NCBI RefSeq assembly: GCF_900129115.1
Contig: NZ_FQUR01000006.1
Span: forward strand, 186,001-250,000
Reading direction: 5' to 3'
DNA: 64,000 bases
DNA from: Thermoanaerobacter uzonensis DSM 18761
GTDB lineage: Bacteria; Bacillota; Thermoanaerobacteria; Thermoanaerobacterales; Thermoanaerobacteraceae
The notes beneath the pieces are model-generated. The model was not told the origin of the DNA. It searched no databases and saw nothing but the letters and a program-made list of their open reading frames with translations. Shown here piece by piece: positions 18,565-28,417 of this stretch; within the stretch, counting starts at the first letter, position 1, and the number at the start of each line of letters is the position of its first letter. The position numbers were made by a program, and so were the translations under genes.

Positions 18565-20688
18565 ATGAAAGAGGTGATAATTATCACACTCAATGAAAGA
18601 TGTACTCAAATTCTTATTAAACTTATTAATTCTAATGCGCCTATTAAAATTTCTGACCTTGCAAAAATATTCAATGTAAGCAGTAGAACTGTAAGATATG
18701 ACCTTGATACAATTGATGAGTTTTTAAAGTACAATAATTTGCCACAATTGATACGCAAACCGAATGTAGGTGTGAAATTTTCTGAACTATTGGAACACAG
18801 AAATAAAGTTTTATCTCTTCTTGATAATCTTACACCCTATTACTACAACTTATCGCAACAAGAAAGGGTAAATATTATCTTAAGTGAACTTATACAACAA
18901 AGAGATTATATAACTATAAATGACCTGGCGGATAAACTAATGGTTTCAAGAAGTACCGTTATAAATGACCTAAAAAACGTAAGAAAGTGGCTTATAGAAC
19001 ATGGACTTCAGTTGAAGTCTGCACCGAAATATGGAATCAAAGTTGTGGGGGATGAAAAACAATTACGAAGAGCTGCTATAGAACTTCTGACAGAGGCAAT
19101 TGACATTGATAAGGCGCTAGATATTGTAAAATCTCCAATTTATACCCGTTCTAGTGTAGGAATTGACAAACAAATTACTAAGCTATTTGAAGATATAGAC
19201 ATACCTTATATCGAGAATTGCATACAAATAGCAGAGAAGGAACTGGAAACTGTTTTTTCGGATGCGGCATTTTCTGGTCTTGTAGTACACATAGCAATAG
19301 CGATTAAGAGGATTCAACTAGGAAAAGACATAATTATGCCAAAAGAAGAATTAAAAGCTTTGGAAATTACAAAGGAATTTGCTGTGGCATCAAATATTGC
19401 AAAAATGCTGGAAGACCATTTTAAAATTTCTATTCCTCTTGACGAAATTGGATATATTACTGTTCATCTTCTTGGAAGTAATGTTTCAAAAACACGTCCT
19501 TATCCTAATGAAAATTGGGTTGAGTACCAGTTATTGACTGAAAAAATTATTATAAATGTCACCAACAAAATACACCAAGATTTGTCAGGAGATAGGCAGC
19601 TTTTTGAAGGGCTTTTAGACCATTTAAGGCCTACAGTATACCGGTTAAAACATGGGCTTAAATTAAAAAATCCTATTTTAGATGAGATTAAAGCAAATTA
19701 TAAAGAATTGTTTGAGATAGTCAAGGAAAGTTTAAAACCTTTAGAAGATTATACAGGCAAAGCATTAAACGACGAAGAAATAGGTTATTTTACAATACAT
19801 TTTGGTGCTGCAATTGAAAGATTAAAAGTTACGAGAGCCACTAAGCCTAATATCCTCGTGGTATGTGGTACAGGAATAGGTACCGCGAAACTTCTTTCTT
19901 CTAGATTACAATCAGTTTTTGATGTAAATATAGTAGATACTGTTGCATACCATCAGGTAAAAGAAATTTTAAGAGAAAAAGATGTAGATTTAATAGTGTC
20001 TACTGTTCCAATTCAAGATGAAAGAATTAAAACTATTGAAGTAAACCCCCTTCTTACAGAAAAAGACATAGAATTATTAAAAGACCTTGTTATTAAACCT
20101 AAGGTGCAAGGGACAGTTGTTGATGATTTAATAAAAATAATAGAAAGACATTGTGTGATAAAAAGTCGTGAAAAATTAATAGAAGATTTATCAAAATTTT
20201 TAAATGTAGCATCATATGAAAATACGAGAGGAGTTGCAAAACCCGTGTTAAAAGACCTTTTGACTAAGGATACTATAAAACTAAATGTTGAGGCAAAAGA
20301 TTGGGAGGAAGCAGTGAGGATAGGAGGTGAGTTGCTAGTTAAAAACGGTTTTGCTGAACCGCAGTATGTTGACGCAATGATAAACACCGTTAAAGAAATA
20401 GGGCCTTACATTGTTATTGCGCCAGGAATAGCGATGCCCCACGCAAGGCCAGAAGCAGGTGCAAAAAAAATAGGCATGAGTTTAATTACACTAAAAAATC
20501 CTGTAAATTTTGGCAACAAAGAAAACGATCCAGTAAAAATAGTAGTTTCACTCTGTGCAATTGACCATTCATCACACCTTAAAGCATTATCCGAACTGGT
20601 AGAACTTTTGGGGGATGAGAAATTTATAGATATTTTAGATTTAAATAGTACAGAGATGATTTTAAATTATATCTTATCTAGAAAATAA
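18565..20688 (+). CDS. BglG/MtlR-type transcription activator with PRD, EIIB-like and EIIA domains
   Basis: PTS-controlled activator of about 707 residues. Order: two winged helix-turn-helix domains (about 8-65 and 88-150, '[21 protein letters not shown]'), two PRD regulation domains (about 185-410), an EIIB-like domain starting '[19 protein letters not shown]', and a C-terminal fructose/mannitol-type EIIA domain with its phospho-His in 'MPHARPE' near residue 626. It heads the ula genes, the next one only 20 bases downstream. ATG 18565 has no ribosome site upstream; instead AAAGAGGTGATAATT lies inside the frame, so the real start may be a rare ATT or ATC near 18580-18583. The EIIA domain may also serve the EIIB/EIIC transporter, because no separate EIIA gene is present. 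Confidence 0.88.
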   Translation: MKEVIIITLNERCTQILIKLINSNAPIKISDLAKIFNVSSRTVRYDLDTIDEFLKYNNLPQLIRKPNVGVKFSELLEHRNKVLSLLDNLTPYYYNLSQQERVNIILSELIQQRDYITINDLADKLMVSRSTVINDLKNVRKWLIEHGLQLKSAPKYGIKVVGDEKQLRRAAIELLTEAIDIDKALDIVKSPIYTRSSVGIDKQITKLFEDIDIPYIENCIQIAEKELETVFSDAAFSGLVVHIAIAIKRIQLGKDIIMPKEELKALEITKEFAVASNIAKMLEDHFKISIPLDEIGYITVHLLGSNVSKTRPYPNENWVEYQLLTEKIIINVTNKIHQDLSGDRQLFEGLLDHLRPTVYRLKHGLKLKNPILDEIKANYKELFEIVKESLKPLEDYTGKALNDEEIGYFTIHFGAAIERLKVTRATKPNILVVCGTGIGTAKLLSSRLQSVFDVNIVDTVAYHQVKEILREKDVDLIVSTVPIQDERIKTIEVNPLLTEKDIELLKDLVIKPKVQGTVVDDLIKIIERHCVIKSREKLIEDLSKFLNVASYENTRGVAKPVLKDLLTKDTIKLNVEAKDWEEAVRIGGELLVKNGFAEPQYVDAMINTVKEIGPYIVIAPGIAMPHARPEAGAKKIGMSLITLKNPVNFGNKENDPVKIVVSLCAIDHSSHLKALSELVELLGDEKFIDILDLNSTEMILNYILSRK

Positions 20689-20707
20689 TATATGGGAGGA
20701 TTGGTTA

Positions 20708-21361
20708 ATGAATAATTTACCGAAGTTACAAATTGCTTTAGATGATCAAATGCTTTCAGAAGCAATAAAAACTATGCAGTTGGTATATAAGGAGATTGAC
20801 ATAATTGAGATTGGTACAATCTTATGTTGTTCCGAAGGAATGAGTACAGTTAAAAACTTAAAAGCAATGTATCCAGACAAGATTATACTTGCAGACATAA
20901 AAATTGCTGATGCAGGAGAGATATTATCAAAAATGGTTTTTGATGCAGGAGCAGATTGGACAACAGTTATATGTTGTGCACCAATAGACACAGTGAAAGC
21001 TGCTTTAAAAGAAGCCAAAAAAAGAAATAAGGATATTCAGATCGAATTAACTGGTAGTTGGACATTTGAACAAGCAAAACAGTGGAAAGAAGTAGGCGTT
21101 GAACAGGTAGTTTATCACAGAGGTAGAGATGCTCAAGCAGCTGGACAAACATGGGATGTACATGATTTGAATAATATTGAACGACTTATAAATATGGGGT
21201 TTAAAGTAAGTGTTACTGGTGGTATTACAGTTAAAGATTTAAAATTATTCAAAGATATGGCGATAAATATATTTATAGCTGGAAGGAGTATAAGAGATTC
21301 AAAAGACCCCTTAGAAGCTGCAAAGGAGTTTAAAACGGCAATAAAGAAATATTGGGGATAA
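20708..21361 (+). CDS. ulaD: 3-keto-L-gulonate-6-phosphate decarboxylase
   Basis: Decarboxylates 3-keto-L-gulonate-6-phosphate to L-xylulose-5-phosphate; (beta/alpha)8 enzyme of the OMP-decarboxylase superfamily, 217 residues. Nearly unbroken match to the UlaD pattern: 'LQIALDDQ', '[14 protein letters not shown]', '[11 protein letters not shown]', '[11 protein letters not shown]', '[10 protein letters not shown]', '[13 protein letters not shown]', 'VSVTGGI', 'FIAGRSIRD'. The DxKxxD metal/catalytic motif appears as 'DIKIAD'. Hexulose-phosphate synthase is the close alternative, excluded by these motifs and by the ulaE/F/B/A/G neighbours. Confidence 0.94.
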   Translation: MNNLPKLQIALDDQMLSEAIKTMQLVYKEIDIIEIGTILCCSEGMSTVKNLKAMYPDKIILADIKIADAGEILSKMVFDAGADWTTVICCAPIDTVKAALKEAKKRNKDIQIELTGSWTFEQAKQWKEVGVEQVVYHRGRDAQAAGQTWDVHDLNNIERLINMGFKVSVTGGITVKDLKLFKDMAINIFIAGRSIRDSKDPLEAAKEFKTAIKKYWG

Positions 21362-21382
21362 ATTTAGAATAGGGTGATTAAG

Positions 21383-22243
21383 ATGTTTGACCTTACTAAA
21401 ATACCAATTGGTATATACGAAAAAGCTATTTCAAATGATTTATCATTTTATGAAAAACTAGTTATTGCAAAAAGAGCAGGATTTGATTTTGTAGAAATTT
21501 CTATTGATGAAAATGATGAAAGGATAAAACGACTTTATATGAATGAAAAAGAGTTAAAAGAATTTAAAAATATAATTGAAGAAGCCGGAATACCAATATT
21601 ATCTATGTGCCTTAGTGTTCATAGACGCTATTCACTAGGTAGTACTGATTATAATATTAGAAACAAAGCACTAGATATAATGAAAAGAGCAATAATATTC
21701 TCAAATTTATTAGGAATAAGGACAATACAAATTGCTGGATATGATGTTTACTATGAAAAAAGTACAGAATATACCAAAAACATGTTTAAACAAAATTTGT
21801 TACAAGCAATAGAATGGGCTTCAAAAGCACAAGTGATGCTTGCAATAGAAACTATGGATTATGAACTTGTCAATTCAGTTAACAAAGCATTGGAATATGT
21901 AAATTATTATAACTCACCTTGGTTTAAAATTTATCCAGATATAGGGAATTTAACAGCATGGGGATTTAATGTGGAGAATGAAATAGAGGCAGGGATGGGT
22001 AATATTGTGGCAATACATTTGAAAGATACACTTCCTGGCCAATATAGGAGAGTACCTTTTGGAAATGGAGTAGTGGACTTTGTCAGATGCTTCAAAAAAT
22101 TAAATGAGATTGGATTTAATGGTCCTTATCTTATTGAGATGTGGTCATCAGATAAAGATTTAGAAATATCTTATAATACAATATACAATGCAAGATTATG
22201 GATAGTAGATAAAATGAGAAAAGCCGGCTTTAAACTTGAATAA
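21383..22243 (+). CDS. ulaE: L-ribulose-5-phosphate (L-xylulose-5-phosphate) 3-epimerase
   Basis: AP-endonuclease-2-like sugar-phosphate epimerase of the UlaE/SgbU family, 286 residues; converts L-xylulose-5-P to L-ribulose-5-P. 'AKRAGFDFVEISIDE', 'CLSVHRRYSLGS', 'IQIAGYDVYYE', 'AIETMDYELVNS', 'IYPDIGNLTAWG', 'IVAIHLKDTLPGQ' and 'GPYLIEMWS' carry the expected metal ligands (Glu, Asp, His, Glu). Start ATG 21383 follows AGGGTG with 6 bases between; GTG 21374 is part of that site. Second enzyme of the ascorbate pathway here. Confidence 0.93.
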   Translation: MFDLTKIPIGIYEKAISNDLSFYEKLVIAKRAGFDFVEISIDENDERIKRLYMNEKELKEFKNIIEEAGIPILSMCLSVHRRYSLGSTDYNIRNKALDIMKRAIIFSNLLGIRTIQIAGYDVYYEKSTEYTKNMFKQNLLQAIEWASKAQVMLAIETMDYELVNSVNKALEYVNYYNSPWFKIYPDIGNLTAWGFNVENEIEAGMGNIVAIHLKDTLPGQYRRVPFGNGVVDFVRCFKKLNEIGFNGPYLIEMWSSDKDLEISYNTIYNARLWIVDKMRKAGFKLE

Positions 22244-22258
22244 GAAGAAGGTGAAAAC

Positions 22259-22957
22259 ATGCTTGAAGAATTGAAGGAAAGAGTTTGTAAGGCGAATATT
22301 GAATTATTTAATAAAGGGCTTGTTATTTATACATGGGGTAATGTAAGTGCAATAGATAGACAGAAATTACTTATTGTTATAAAACCAAGTGGTATTCCCT
22401 ATACTGAACTTACACCAGATCAAATGGTAGTAGTTGATTTAAATGGAAGAATTGTGGAAGGGAGTTTAAATCCATCATCTGATACTGCAACTCATTTAGA
22501 ATTATACAACAACTTTGATGAGGTGGGTTCAATTATACACACCCATTCTACCTGGGCAACCATTTGGGCTCAAGTTGGGAAAGATATTCCACCTCTAGGT
22601 ACAACTCATGCTGATCATTTTTATGGTTCAATACCTTGTACAAGAGATTTAACAGAAAATGAAGTATTAAATGACTATGAAAGGAATACTGCGAAAGTAA
22701 TTTTAGAATGTTTTAAAGATAAAGAGTATACTAATATTCCTGGTGTATTAGTAAACAAACATGGTGTATTTGTTTGGGGAAAAAATCCAGAAGAAGCAAT
22801 TTATAATGCTGTTGTGATGGAGGAAATAGCTAAGATGGCATATTATACATTATTAATGAATGGAAACAATAAAAAAATAGAGAAGTATATATTAGATAAA
22901 CATTATTTGCGCAAACATGGTCAAAATGCATATTATGGACAAAATATTCATAAATAA
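22259..22957 (+). CDS. ulaF: L-ribulose-5-phosphate 4-epimerase
   Basis: Class II aldolase-fold epimerase (AraD/UlaF/SgbE), 232 residues, yielding D-xylulose-5-P for the pentose phosphate pathway. Zinc ligands lie in 'IIHTHSTWATIWAQ' and 'GVLVNKHGVFVWG'; 'TWGNVSAID', 'KPSGIPY', 'SSDTATHLELY' and 'GTTHADHFYGSIPCTR' are family hallmarks. AraD is nearly identical in motif content, but position between ulaE and the ascorbate PTS argues for UlaF. ATG 22259 follows AAGGTG, 15 bases after ulaE. Confidence 0.93.
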   Translation: MLEELKERVCKANIELFNKGLVIYTWGNVSAIDRQKLLIVIKPSGIPYTELTPDQMVVVDLNGRIVEGSLNPSSDTATHLELYNNFDEVGSIIHTHSTWATIWAQVGKDIPPLGTTHADHFYGSIPCTRDLTENEVLNDYERNTAKVILECFKDKEYTNIPGVLVNKHGVFVWGKNPEEAIYNAVVMEEIAKMAYYTLLMNGNNKKIEKYILDKHYLRKHGQNAYYGQNIHK

Positions 22958-23005
22958 AACGAATATTTTTGATATATGCTACTAAAAAAACGGAAAGGAG
23001 GTGAA

Positions 23006-23296
23006 ATGTTGATTAAAGTTGTTACAGTTTGTGGGATGGGTGTTGGTTCTAGTGTTATTGCGAAACTTAATGTTGAGAATTTACTAAAAAAACTAGATAT
23101 TAATGGTAATGTAGATTCATGTGATTTAGGTAGTGTTACATCAACAAATGGAGACATATATGTTACTACAAAAGAAATATTTGAAAATTTACCGGAAAAC
23201 ATAAAAGATAAAACAATAGTAATTTCCAATTTCGTTGCAATAAAGGAAATAGAAGAAGTTTTGGCACCTATTTTTAAAAAATATAGTAAAATTTAG
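23006..23296 (+). CDS. ulaB: PTS ascorbate-class EIIB component
   Basis: Small cytoplasmic phosphotransfer protein (about 96 residues) of the PTS_IIB fold. The phospho-Cys lies near the N-terminus in 'VVTVCGMGVGSSVIAKLNVE'. It accepts phosphate from an EIIA domain and gives it to the sugar carried by UlaA. ATG 23006 sits close to AAAGGAGGTG; TTG 23009 has better spacing and is an alternative. The upstream in-frame ATG at 22976 would include the ribosome site and is rejected. Confidence 0.9.
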   Translation: MLIKVVTVCGMGVGSSVIAKLNVENLLKKLDINGNVDSCDLGSVTSTNGDIYVTTKEIFENLPENIKDKTIVISNFVAIKEIEEVLAPIFKKYSKI

Positions 23297-23358
23297 TTTT
23301 TACTTCTAATTTAAAGTATAGTTAGTGATTTTAAAATAAATAAAAGGGGGTATAAAAT

Positions 23359-24681
23359 GTGAGTTCAATAATAAATAATGTTGTTATACATTTTATAGTG
23401 TTCCAGTTAATGGATAAAGCCCCTATATTTTTGGGGTTGGTTTCCTTAATAGGCCTTTTATTGCAGAAGAAAAAAAGTACAGAAGTAGTAGATGGTGTAG
23501 TCAAAACTATGATAGGTATGGTTTTACTTTCAAGTGGTGCTGGGATTTTAACGTCATCTATTGGACCTCTTATAAATACTTTGAGCAGTACATTAGGCAT
23601 TAAAGGTGTTATGCCTGCGAATGAGGCAGCTTTTGGTGTTGCTATGGGTACAAAGCTTGCCGATGCTATAACAATAACATTTATTTTGGGTTTTTTAATA
23701 CATGTTTTGCTTGTCAGAATTATTCCTTTTAAAAACAATAAAAATGTTTATTTAACTGCACATATGATGTTTTTTCTAGCCACATTTCTGAATTTAGCTT
23801 TGCCTAATGTAATAAAGATAAGTGGTAATTCAGTTATAATTTTTGCATCAATTTTAGCAGCTCTCTATTGGACTTTTTCACCTTCACTTCCCAGAATAGT
23901 AGGAAGGCCTTTTTTAAATGACGTAATAACAGTTGGACATTGTAATCAAAGTGGTGCTTTTATGGCTCACTTTATTGGAAAATGGTTTGGGGATAAAACG
24001 CAAGATGCAGAAGATTTAAAGTTGCCAGGTTTTCTTTCTATATTTAGGGACAATACAATTGTAACTACTGTAATAATGTTATTAATATTTTTAGGAATAG
24101 GGATTGCAATTGGACCAAAGAATATGGCTACTTTGAGTGGTCCTAAAACTAATTGGGTTGTATGGACAATAATACAAAGTTTAACTTTTGCAGCAGGTAT
24201 GATTATACTTTTATCAGGAGTAAGAATGCTTATTTCTGCTATAGTACCAGCTTTTAAAGGGATATCTGACAAAGTCATACCAAATGCAATACCTGCAGTC
24301 GATTGTGCAGTATTTTTCCCTTATTCACCAATAGCTTCAATTATTGGCTTTTTAGGATCAGTAATAGCTGCAATATTAGTTTTAGGGCTTTTAATTGCAA
24401 TAAAAAGTTCAATAATTATTTTTCCTAGCCCAATAATAATGGTTTTTGACGGAGGATTGGTTGGAGTATTTGGAAATAAAGCAGGCGGATGGAAAGGAGC
24501 ATTACTTGCTGGATTTGTAAATAGTTTCATAGCACATCTGGGGCTTGTAGTATTATATCCCTTAATGGGACCGGTATATGGTTCTGGTTTGATGTTCTCT
24601 AATATTGACTGGACTATTATTTGGCTACCTGTATTATATATTATTAAGTTTGTTGGTAGTATATTTGGGTTTGCATTATAA
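23359..24681 (+). CDS. ulaA: PTS ascorbate-class EIIC permease
   Basis: Integral membrane permease of the EIIC_UlaA/SgaT family, 440 residues, 10-12 hydrophobic segments. 'PIFLGLVSLIGLLLQKK', 'GVKGVMPANEAAFGVAMG'-like segment, 'VGHCNQSGAFMAH', 'PNAIPAVDCAVFFPYSP' and 'VFDGGLVGVFGNKAGGWKGA' follow the family closely. GTG 23359 is preceded by AAAGGGGG at 9 bases; the ATG one base earlier is followed by a stop. Imports and, with UlaB, phosphorylates L-ascorbate (or a related acid). Confidence 0.93.
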   Translation: MSSIINNVVIHFIVFQLMDKAPIFLGLVSLIGLLLQKKKSTEVVDGVVKTMIGMVLLSSGAGILTSSIGPLINTLSSTLGIKGVMPANEAAFGVAMGTKLADAITITFILGFLIHVLLVRIIPFKNNKNVYLTAHMMFFLATFLNLALPNVIKISGNSVIIFASILAALYWTFSPSLPRIVGRPFLNDVITVGHCNQSGAFMAHFIGKWFGDKTQDAEDLKLPGFLSIFRDNTIVTTVIMLLIFLGIGIAIGPKNMATLSGPKTNWVVWTIIQSLTFAAGMIILLSGVRMLISAIVPAFKGISDKVIPNAIPAVDCAVFFPYSPIASIIGFLGSVIAAILVLGLLIAIKSSIIIFPSPIIMVFDGGLVGVFGNKAGGWKGALLAGFVNSFIAHLGLVVLYPLMGPVYGSGLMFSNIDWTIIWLPVLYIIKFVGSIFGFAL

Positions 24682-25049
24682 ATTAGGAATGTGTAAAATT
24701 AATTAAAATAGTTATTACTAAAAGCCAGAATATGTATGACATACAGTATATAGTAATCAAGACTGACAATCAAACATAAAGGGATAAGAGAAAAGAAAAG
24801 ACAAAAAGAGGAGCTAAAGCAGGGCATAAATATCCTGTAGAAGTCAAATGTTAAAAAGTACTATAAACTAAATTCAGCGAAATTTAAGCCAATTGCATTA
24901 GACCAACAGAGATTTAAACTTATCGAATTTACCTAACTTAATAGTTACAATATTAACAGTAAACAAAGTAACATGGCAAAAAGTATTAAGGTTGTTGAAG
25001 GAATTAATATTTCTGACATAAGCTTTTTCAAAATCCAGAGCTTTAAAGC
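24682..25049 (+). other. Gene-free stretch after ulaA
   Basis: No intact frame, clear terminator or RNA. Its far end may be the most decayed 3' part of the minus-strand transposase relic (weak C-terminal-like pattern on the minus strand around 24880-25040). Otherwise AT-rich with many stops in all frames. Confidence 0.4.
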
Positions 25050-26032
25050 TAAATTTATCTTTATTATTAAATCTTCAATTTATAGACAGCCTTAAAATAT
25101 AGCGAGTCTATATTAATAGAAGAATAGAAGACCTATAAGTCAGAAAATATAATAGCATACTTGCTACAGCCTATATGCTTTTTGCCATTAAAATATTTAG
25201 AATGTTTTATAGGGCAAGCAGAGTCATCTTTAGAATTGACATAACTTGCAAACAAATTTTTGCTTAATAAAATCATCAAAATATTGCTTGCCGTCCTTGG
25301 CATTTTAATATCCGCTTTATTACAAACTATATAACCATCATCAGTCAACAGGGATAGTAATTTCAGTGATAGGTAAACCAGAGATATATAGATAGCATCA
25401 ACAATAATATAATTTTTATGACACCAATAAAACTTATAGCATTTATTAGAAACAGAATAAACTTCTAATTTACAATCCTAAAAGACTTAGGCTGATTATC
25501 TTTAGAGAATTTATTTTTACAAAAAGACTAAGGTTATTTAACTAGTGTTAGCTTTAATAGGGGTAGAATCCATGGAAATAGATTCACCTGAGATAATACC
25601 CATATTTTTGAGGATATTGACCTGATTTTGAAAAATAGAGGTCAAATAATCATAAGAGAACTCATTAATAAAACGGCGAAAAGTCCAATAAGAAGGAAGA
25701 GGTTTAGAAATGTCGAAGCCACAAAGATGAGCAATAATAAGATTATTGCGGAGATAATCTAAAAGGTCAGAAATTGTACCGAATCTTTCAGCTTTCATAA
25801 CAATAAAAGCTCTAAAAAGTGCATGATGAGAGTAACCCTTACGGCCAGGACTAGAGGAAGGGAATTCAGGTATTGAAGACAGGTCAAGATTTTCAAACAT
25901 AGAAGAATAGAAATCAATTTTAGACTGAGAGGTAAAGAGTTCAGGTATATTTAAAAGTAATTGAAGCTGGTACATGTAGGATTTCATCCTTCTTAAAAAA
26001 TATTTTATAGTGTATATATAATAATTCGACAA
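25050..26032 (-). pseudogene. Decayed IS transposase (IS4/IS1182-like DDE type)
   Basis: The intact first part (26032 down to 25538, 164 residues) has the N-terminal transposase domain: 'GRKGYSHHALFRAFIVMKAERFG', 'LPSYWTFRRFINEF', then 'GIISGESISMDSTPIKAN' with the first catalytic Asp. A TAA at 25538 stops it. Below that, a catalytic-core pattern continues in broken pieces with several stops, such as 'CHKNYIIVDAI' and 'LTDDGYIVCNKAD' (25348-25133). It sits between ulaA and the HAD/ulaG genes, so an insertion split the ascorbate locus and then decayed. No clear terminal inverted repeats were found. Confidence 0.8.
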
Positions 26033-26166
26033 ATGGGAGGGGAAATCCTACATAAAAGATAAAAAATTCAAGAGTGATAGGAAAAAAGTATGTCTGTAGA
26101 ATGGCTTAAATTAAGGGTTTTGAATTTTATACAAGTTTATATTTTAAATGTTTATGGAGTGATTCA

Positions 26167-26967
26167 ATGTTTATAAAGATGGTAGCTATGGATATGGATG
26201 GAACTTTGCTAAATGATGATTTGAAAGTAAGTGATACAGATAAAGAAACTATATACAACTGTTTAAAGAAAGGAATATATATTGTTTTTTTAACGGCTAG
26301 ATCTTATATTTCCGCAAACTCTTATGCACAAGAAATGAGAATTAATATACCTATGGTGTGCTATAATGGTGCTTTAATTAGGGACTCTTATTTTGGATAT
26401 CTCTATTATAAGAATACGATCTCATTAGATTTGGCAAGGTGGATTTTAAATGAAGCATTGAAAGAAAATGTTTATGCAAAAGTATATATAGAAGATAAAT
26501 TTTATATTAAAAATTTTAATAAGGAAGCTGAGAATTATTCCCAAATTTTTAAGACTAAATATGAAATATGTGATATTGAAAAAATAGATGAGGAACCATA
26601 TATGATTGTTTTAAAAGATGATGAATTAAAATTGAAATATTTTACTAAAAAAATTATAAATAAATCTAAATATAAAAACATGTTTTCATATACATCATCT
26701 AAGACTGGAAATTTGGAAATTACAAATAAAAATACAAATAAAGGTAGAGCTCTAGAAATTTTATCTGAATACTTGAATATAAAAAAAGAAAATATTTTAG
26801 CAATAGGTAATTCATTGAATGACATAAGTATGTTGAATTTTGCAGGTATAGGTGTAGCTATGAAAAACTCTGATATAGAGCTAAAAAATAATTGGCATGA
26901 TATTTCCCAATACAGCAATAATGAAAGTGGAGTTTCACACATTATCAAAGATTTTCTAAATCTATAA
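26167..26967 (+). CDS. HAD-superfamily phosphatase, Cof type
   Basis: Cytoplasmic phosphatase of 266 residues in the Cof/HAD-IIB class. Nucleophile motif '[12 protein letters not shown]' near residue 8, motif II in 'VFLTARSY', Lys in '[15 protein letters not shown]' and motif IV '[21 protein letters not shown]'. The cap between motifs II and III has the size usual for this class. Substrates of Cof enzymes are typically sugar phosphates or flavin precursors; here the position before ulaG suggests a role in ascorbate-derived sugar phosphate turnover, an inference. ATG 26167 follows GGAGTG. Confidence 0.88.
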   Translation: MFIKMVAMDMDGTLLNDDLKVSDTDKETIYNCLKKGIYIVFLTARSYISANSYAQEMRINIPMVCYNGALIRDSYFGYLYYKNTISLDLARWILNEALKENVYAKVYIEDKFYIKNFNKEAENYSQIFKTKYEICDIEKIDEEPYMIVLKDDELKLKYFTKKIINKSKYKNMFSYTSSKTGNLEITNKNTNKGRALEILSEYLNIKKENILAIGNSLNDISMLNFAGIGVAMKNSDIELKNNWHDISQYSNNESGVSHIIKDFLNL

Positions 26968-26992
26968 ATTTTATTTTGGAGGTATGATTTTA

Positions 26993-28057
26993 ATGGGTAA
27001 AATTGATGAAATTTCAAGAGAAAGTTGGATACTAAATACTTTTCCAGAATGGGGGACCTGGTTAAATGAAGAAATAGAGAAAGAAGTTGTCAAATCTAAT
27101 ACTTTTGTAATGTGGTGGTTGGGATGCACGGGAGTTTGGGTTAAATCAGAAAAAAATACTAATATATGTATTGATTTATGGGTTGGTACAGGTAAAAAAA
27201 CTAAGAAAAAAGAGTTTATGGATTCACATCATCAAATGGCAAGAATGACAGGAGGTAGGAGGGTACAACCGAATTTGAGAAACGTGCCTGTTGTTTTAGA
27301 TCCGTTTGCAATTAAACAGATTGACGCTGTTTTGGCTACACATGCTCATAGTGATCATATTGATATAAATGTTGCTGCTGCAGTTGTTAAAAATTGCGAT
27401 AAATCTGTCAAATTTATAGGTCCTAAAACATGTGTTGATTTGTGGGTTAGTTGGGGAGTACCTGAAGAAAGATGTGTAATTGTAAAACCAGGAGATATGG
27501 TAAAAGTAAAAGATATAGAAATATTAGCGCTTGAATCATTTGATAGGACAGTTGCTATTACAGCTCCTGAAGGAATCACACTAAAAGGTAAGATGCCGCC
27601 AAGTCTTGATGATAGAGCTGTAAATTATTTAATAAAAACATCAGGAGGTAATATATATCATAGTGGAGATTCACATTATTCTAATTACTACGCAAAACAT
27701 GGTAATGAACATAATATAGATGTGGCTTTAGCTTCTTTTGGTGAAAATCCGAGAGGTGTTACAGATAAAATGACTGCTTGTGATATTTTAAGAATGGCTG
27801 AAGCTTTAAAAACAAAAGTTATAATACCTGTTCATTATGATATTTGGACAAATTTTCAGGCTGATCCCAAAGAAATAAGTATACTTTATGAAATGAAAAA
27901 AAATATATTGAAATATAAATTTAAACCTTTTATATGGCAAGTTGGAGGTAAATTTATATATCCAGAGGACAAAGACGCAAGAGAATATCACCATCCTAGA
28001 GGATTTGACGATTGCTTTGCTAATGATAATGATCTTCCATATCCATATTTTTTATAA
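26993..28057 (+). CDS. ulaG: L-ascorbate-6-phosphate lactonase
   Basis: Metallo-beta-lactamase-fold lactonase of about 354 residues that opens L-ascorbate-6-phosphate to 3-keto-L-gulonate-6-phosphate. Strong UlaG resemblance along its length: '[23 protein letters not shown]', '[13 protein letters not shown]', '[24 protein letters not shown]' (metal-binding HxHxDH), '[11 protein letters not shown]', '[19 protein letters not shown]' and 'PHYDIW'-like C-terminal His. ATG 26993 lies 10 bases after GGAGG; ATG 26984 is too close to that site. This completes the ascorbate pathway, although separated from ulaA by a transposase relic. Confidence 0.95.
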   Translation: MGKIDEISRESWILNTFPEWGTWLNEEIEKEVVKSNTFVMWWLGCTGVWVKSEKNTNICIDLWVGTGKKTKKKEFMDSHHQMARMTGGRRVQPNLRNVPVVLDPFAIKQIDAVLATHAHSDHIDINVAAAVVKNCDKSVKFIGPKTCVDLWVSWGVPEERCVIVKPGDMVKVKDIEILALESFDRTVAITAPEGITLKGKMPPSLDDRAVNYLIKTSGGNIYHSGDSHYSNYYAKHGNEHNIDVALASFGENPRGVTDKMTACDILRMAEALKTKVIIPVHYDIWTNFQADPKEISILYEMKKNILKYKFKPFIWQVGGKFIYPEDKDAREYHHPRGFDDCFANDNDLPYPYFL

Positions 28058-28111
28058 CCAAAATAGTTATATTTGAGACAAAGGTGATTGATAGACTGAA
28101 GACGGTTTCGT

Positions 28112-28176
28112 CAGACAAGAGGGACGGTTCCTCTTGTCTGAATTTTTTAGATAAAAGGAACCGTCCCCTTTGTCTG
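28112..28176 (+). repeat. REP-like palindromic repeat, copy A
   Basis: CAGACAAGAGG and CCTCTTGTCTG form one hairpin; GGGACGGTTCCT pairs again with AGGAACCGTCCC further on, so the whole 65-bp unit is a compound palindrome. A second copy is at 29642-29707. Sequences with a GGGACGGTTCC core recur in many Firmicute genomes (general knowledge). It may also end ulaG transcription. Confidence 0.8.
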
Positions 28177-28264
28177 ATTACTCTAATAATATATTCTTGC
28201 ATAATTAATCTGTTTCAAAAGTTGTAAGAAAAGTTAAATTTAATAAAGATTGGTTAACATAAAA

Positions 28265-28320
28265 ACTATATTTTTGTATAGTTTTTTATTTTTTATGCAA
28301 AAACTATACAAAAATATAGT
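28265..28320. promoter_or_regulatory. Perfect 22-bp inverted repeat with self-palindromic arms (possible double operator)
   Basis: Bases 28265-28286 are the exact reverse complement of 28299-28320, with a 12-base loop. Each arm itself contains ACTATA-N6-TATAGT, so the site is two equal palindromes side by side about 100 bases before the frameshifted secreted-protein gene. The right end lacks a T tract, so a protein-binding site or leader hairpin is more likely than a terminator. Confidence 0.55.
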
Positions 28321-28417
28321 AGATATTGAGAAAATATCGCTGTAAAATGAAAGTGAAGAAATCAATTCGATAAAGAATTGATCAAAAAATACGTAATATT
28401 AGAGGGAGGAGAAAAAA

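Noticed and set aside
28020-28202. 60-codon minus-strand frame over the REP-like palindrome
   Set aside because: Caused by the repeat; overlaps the end of ulaG and has no ribosome site.
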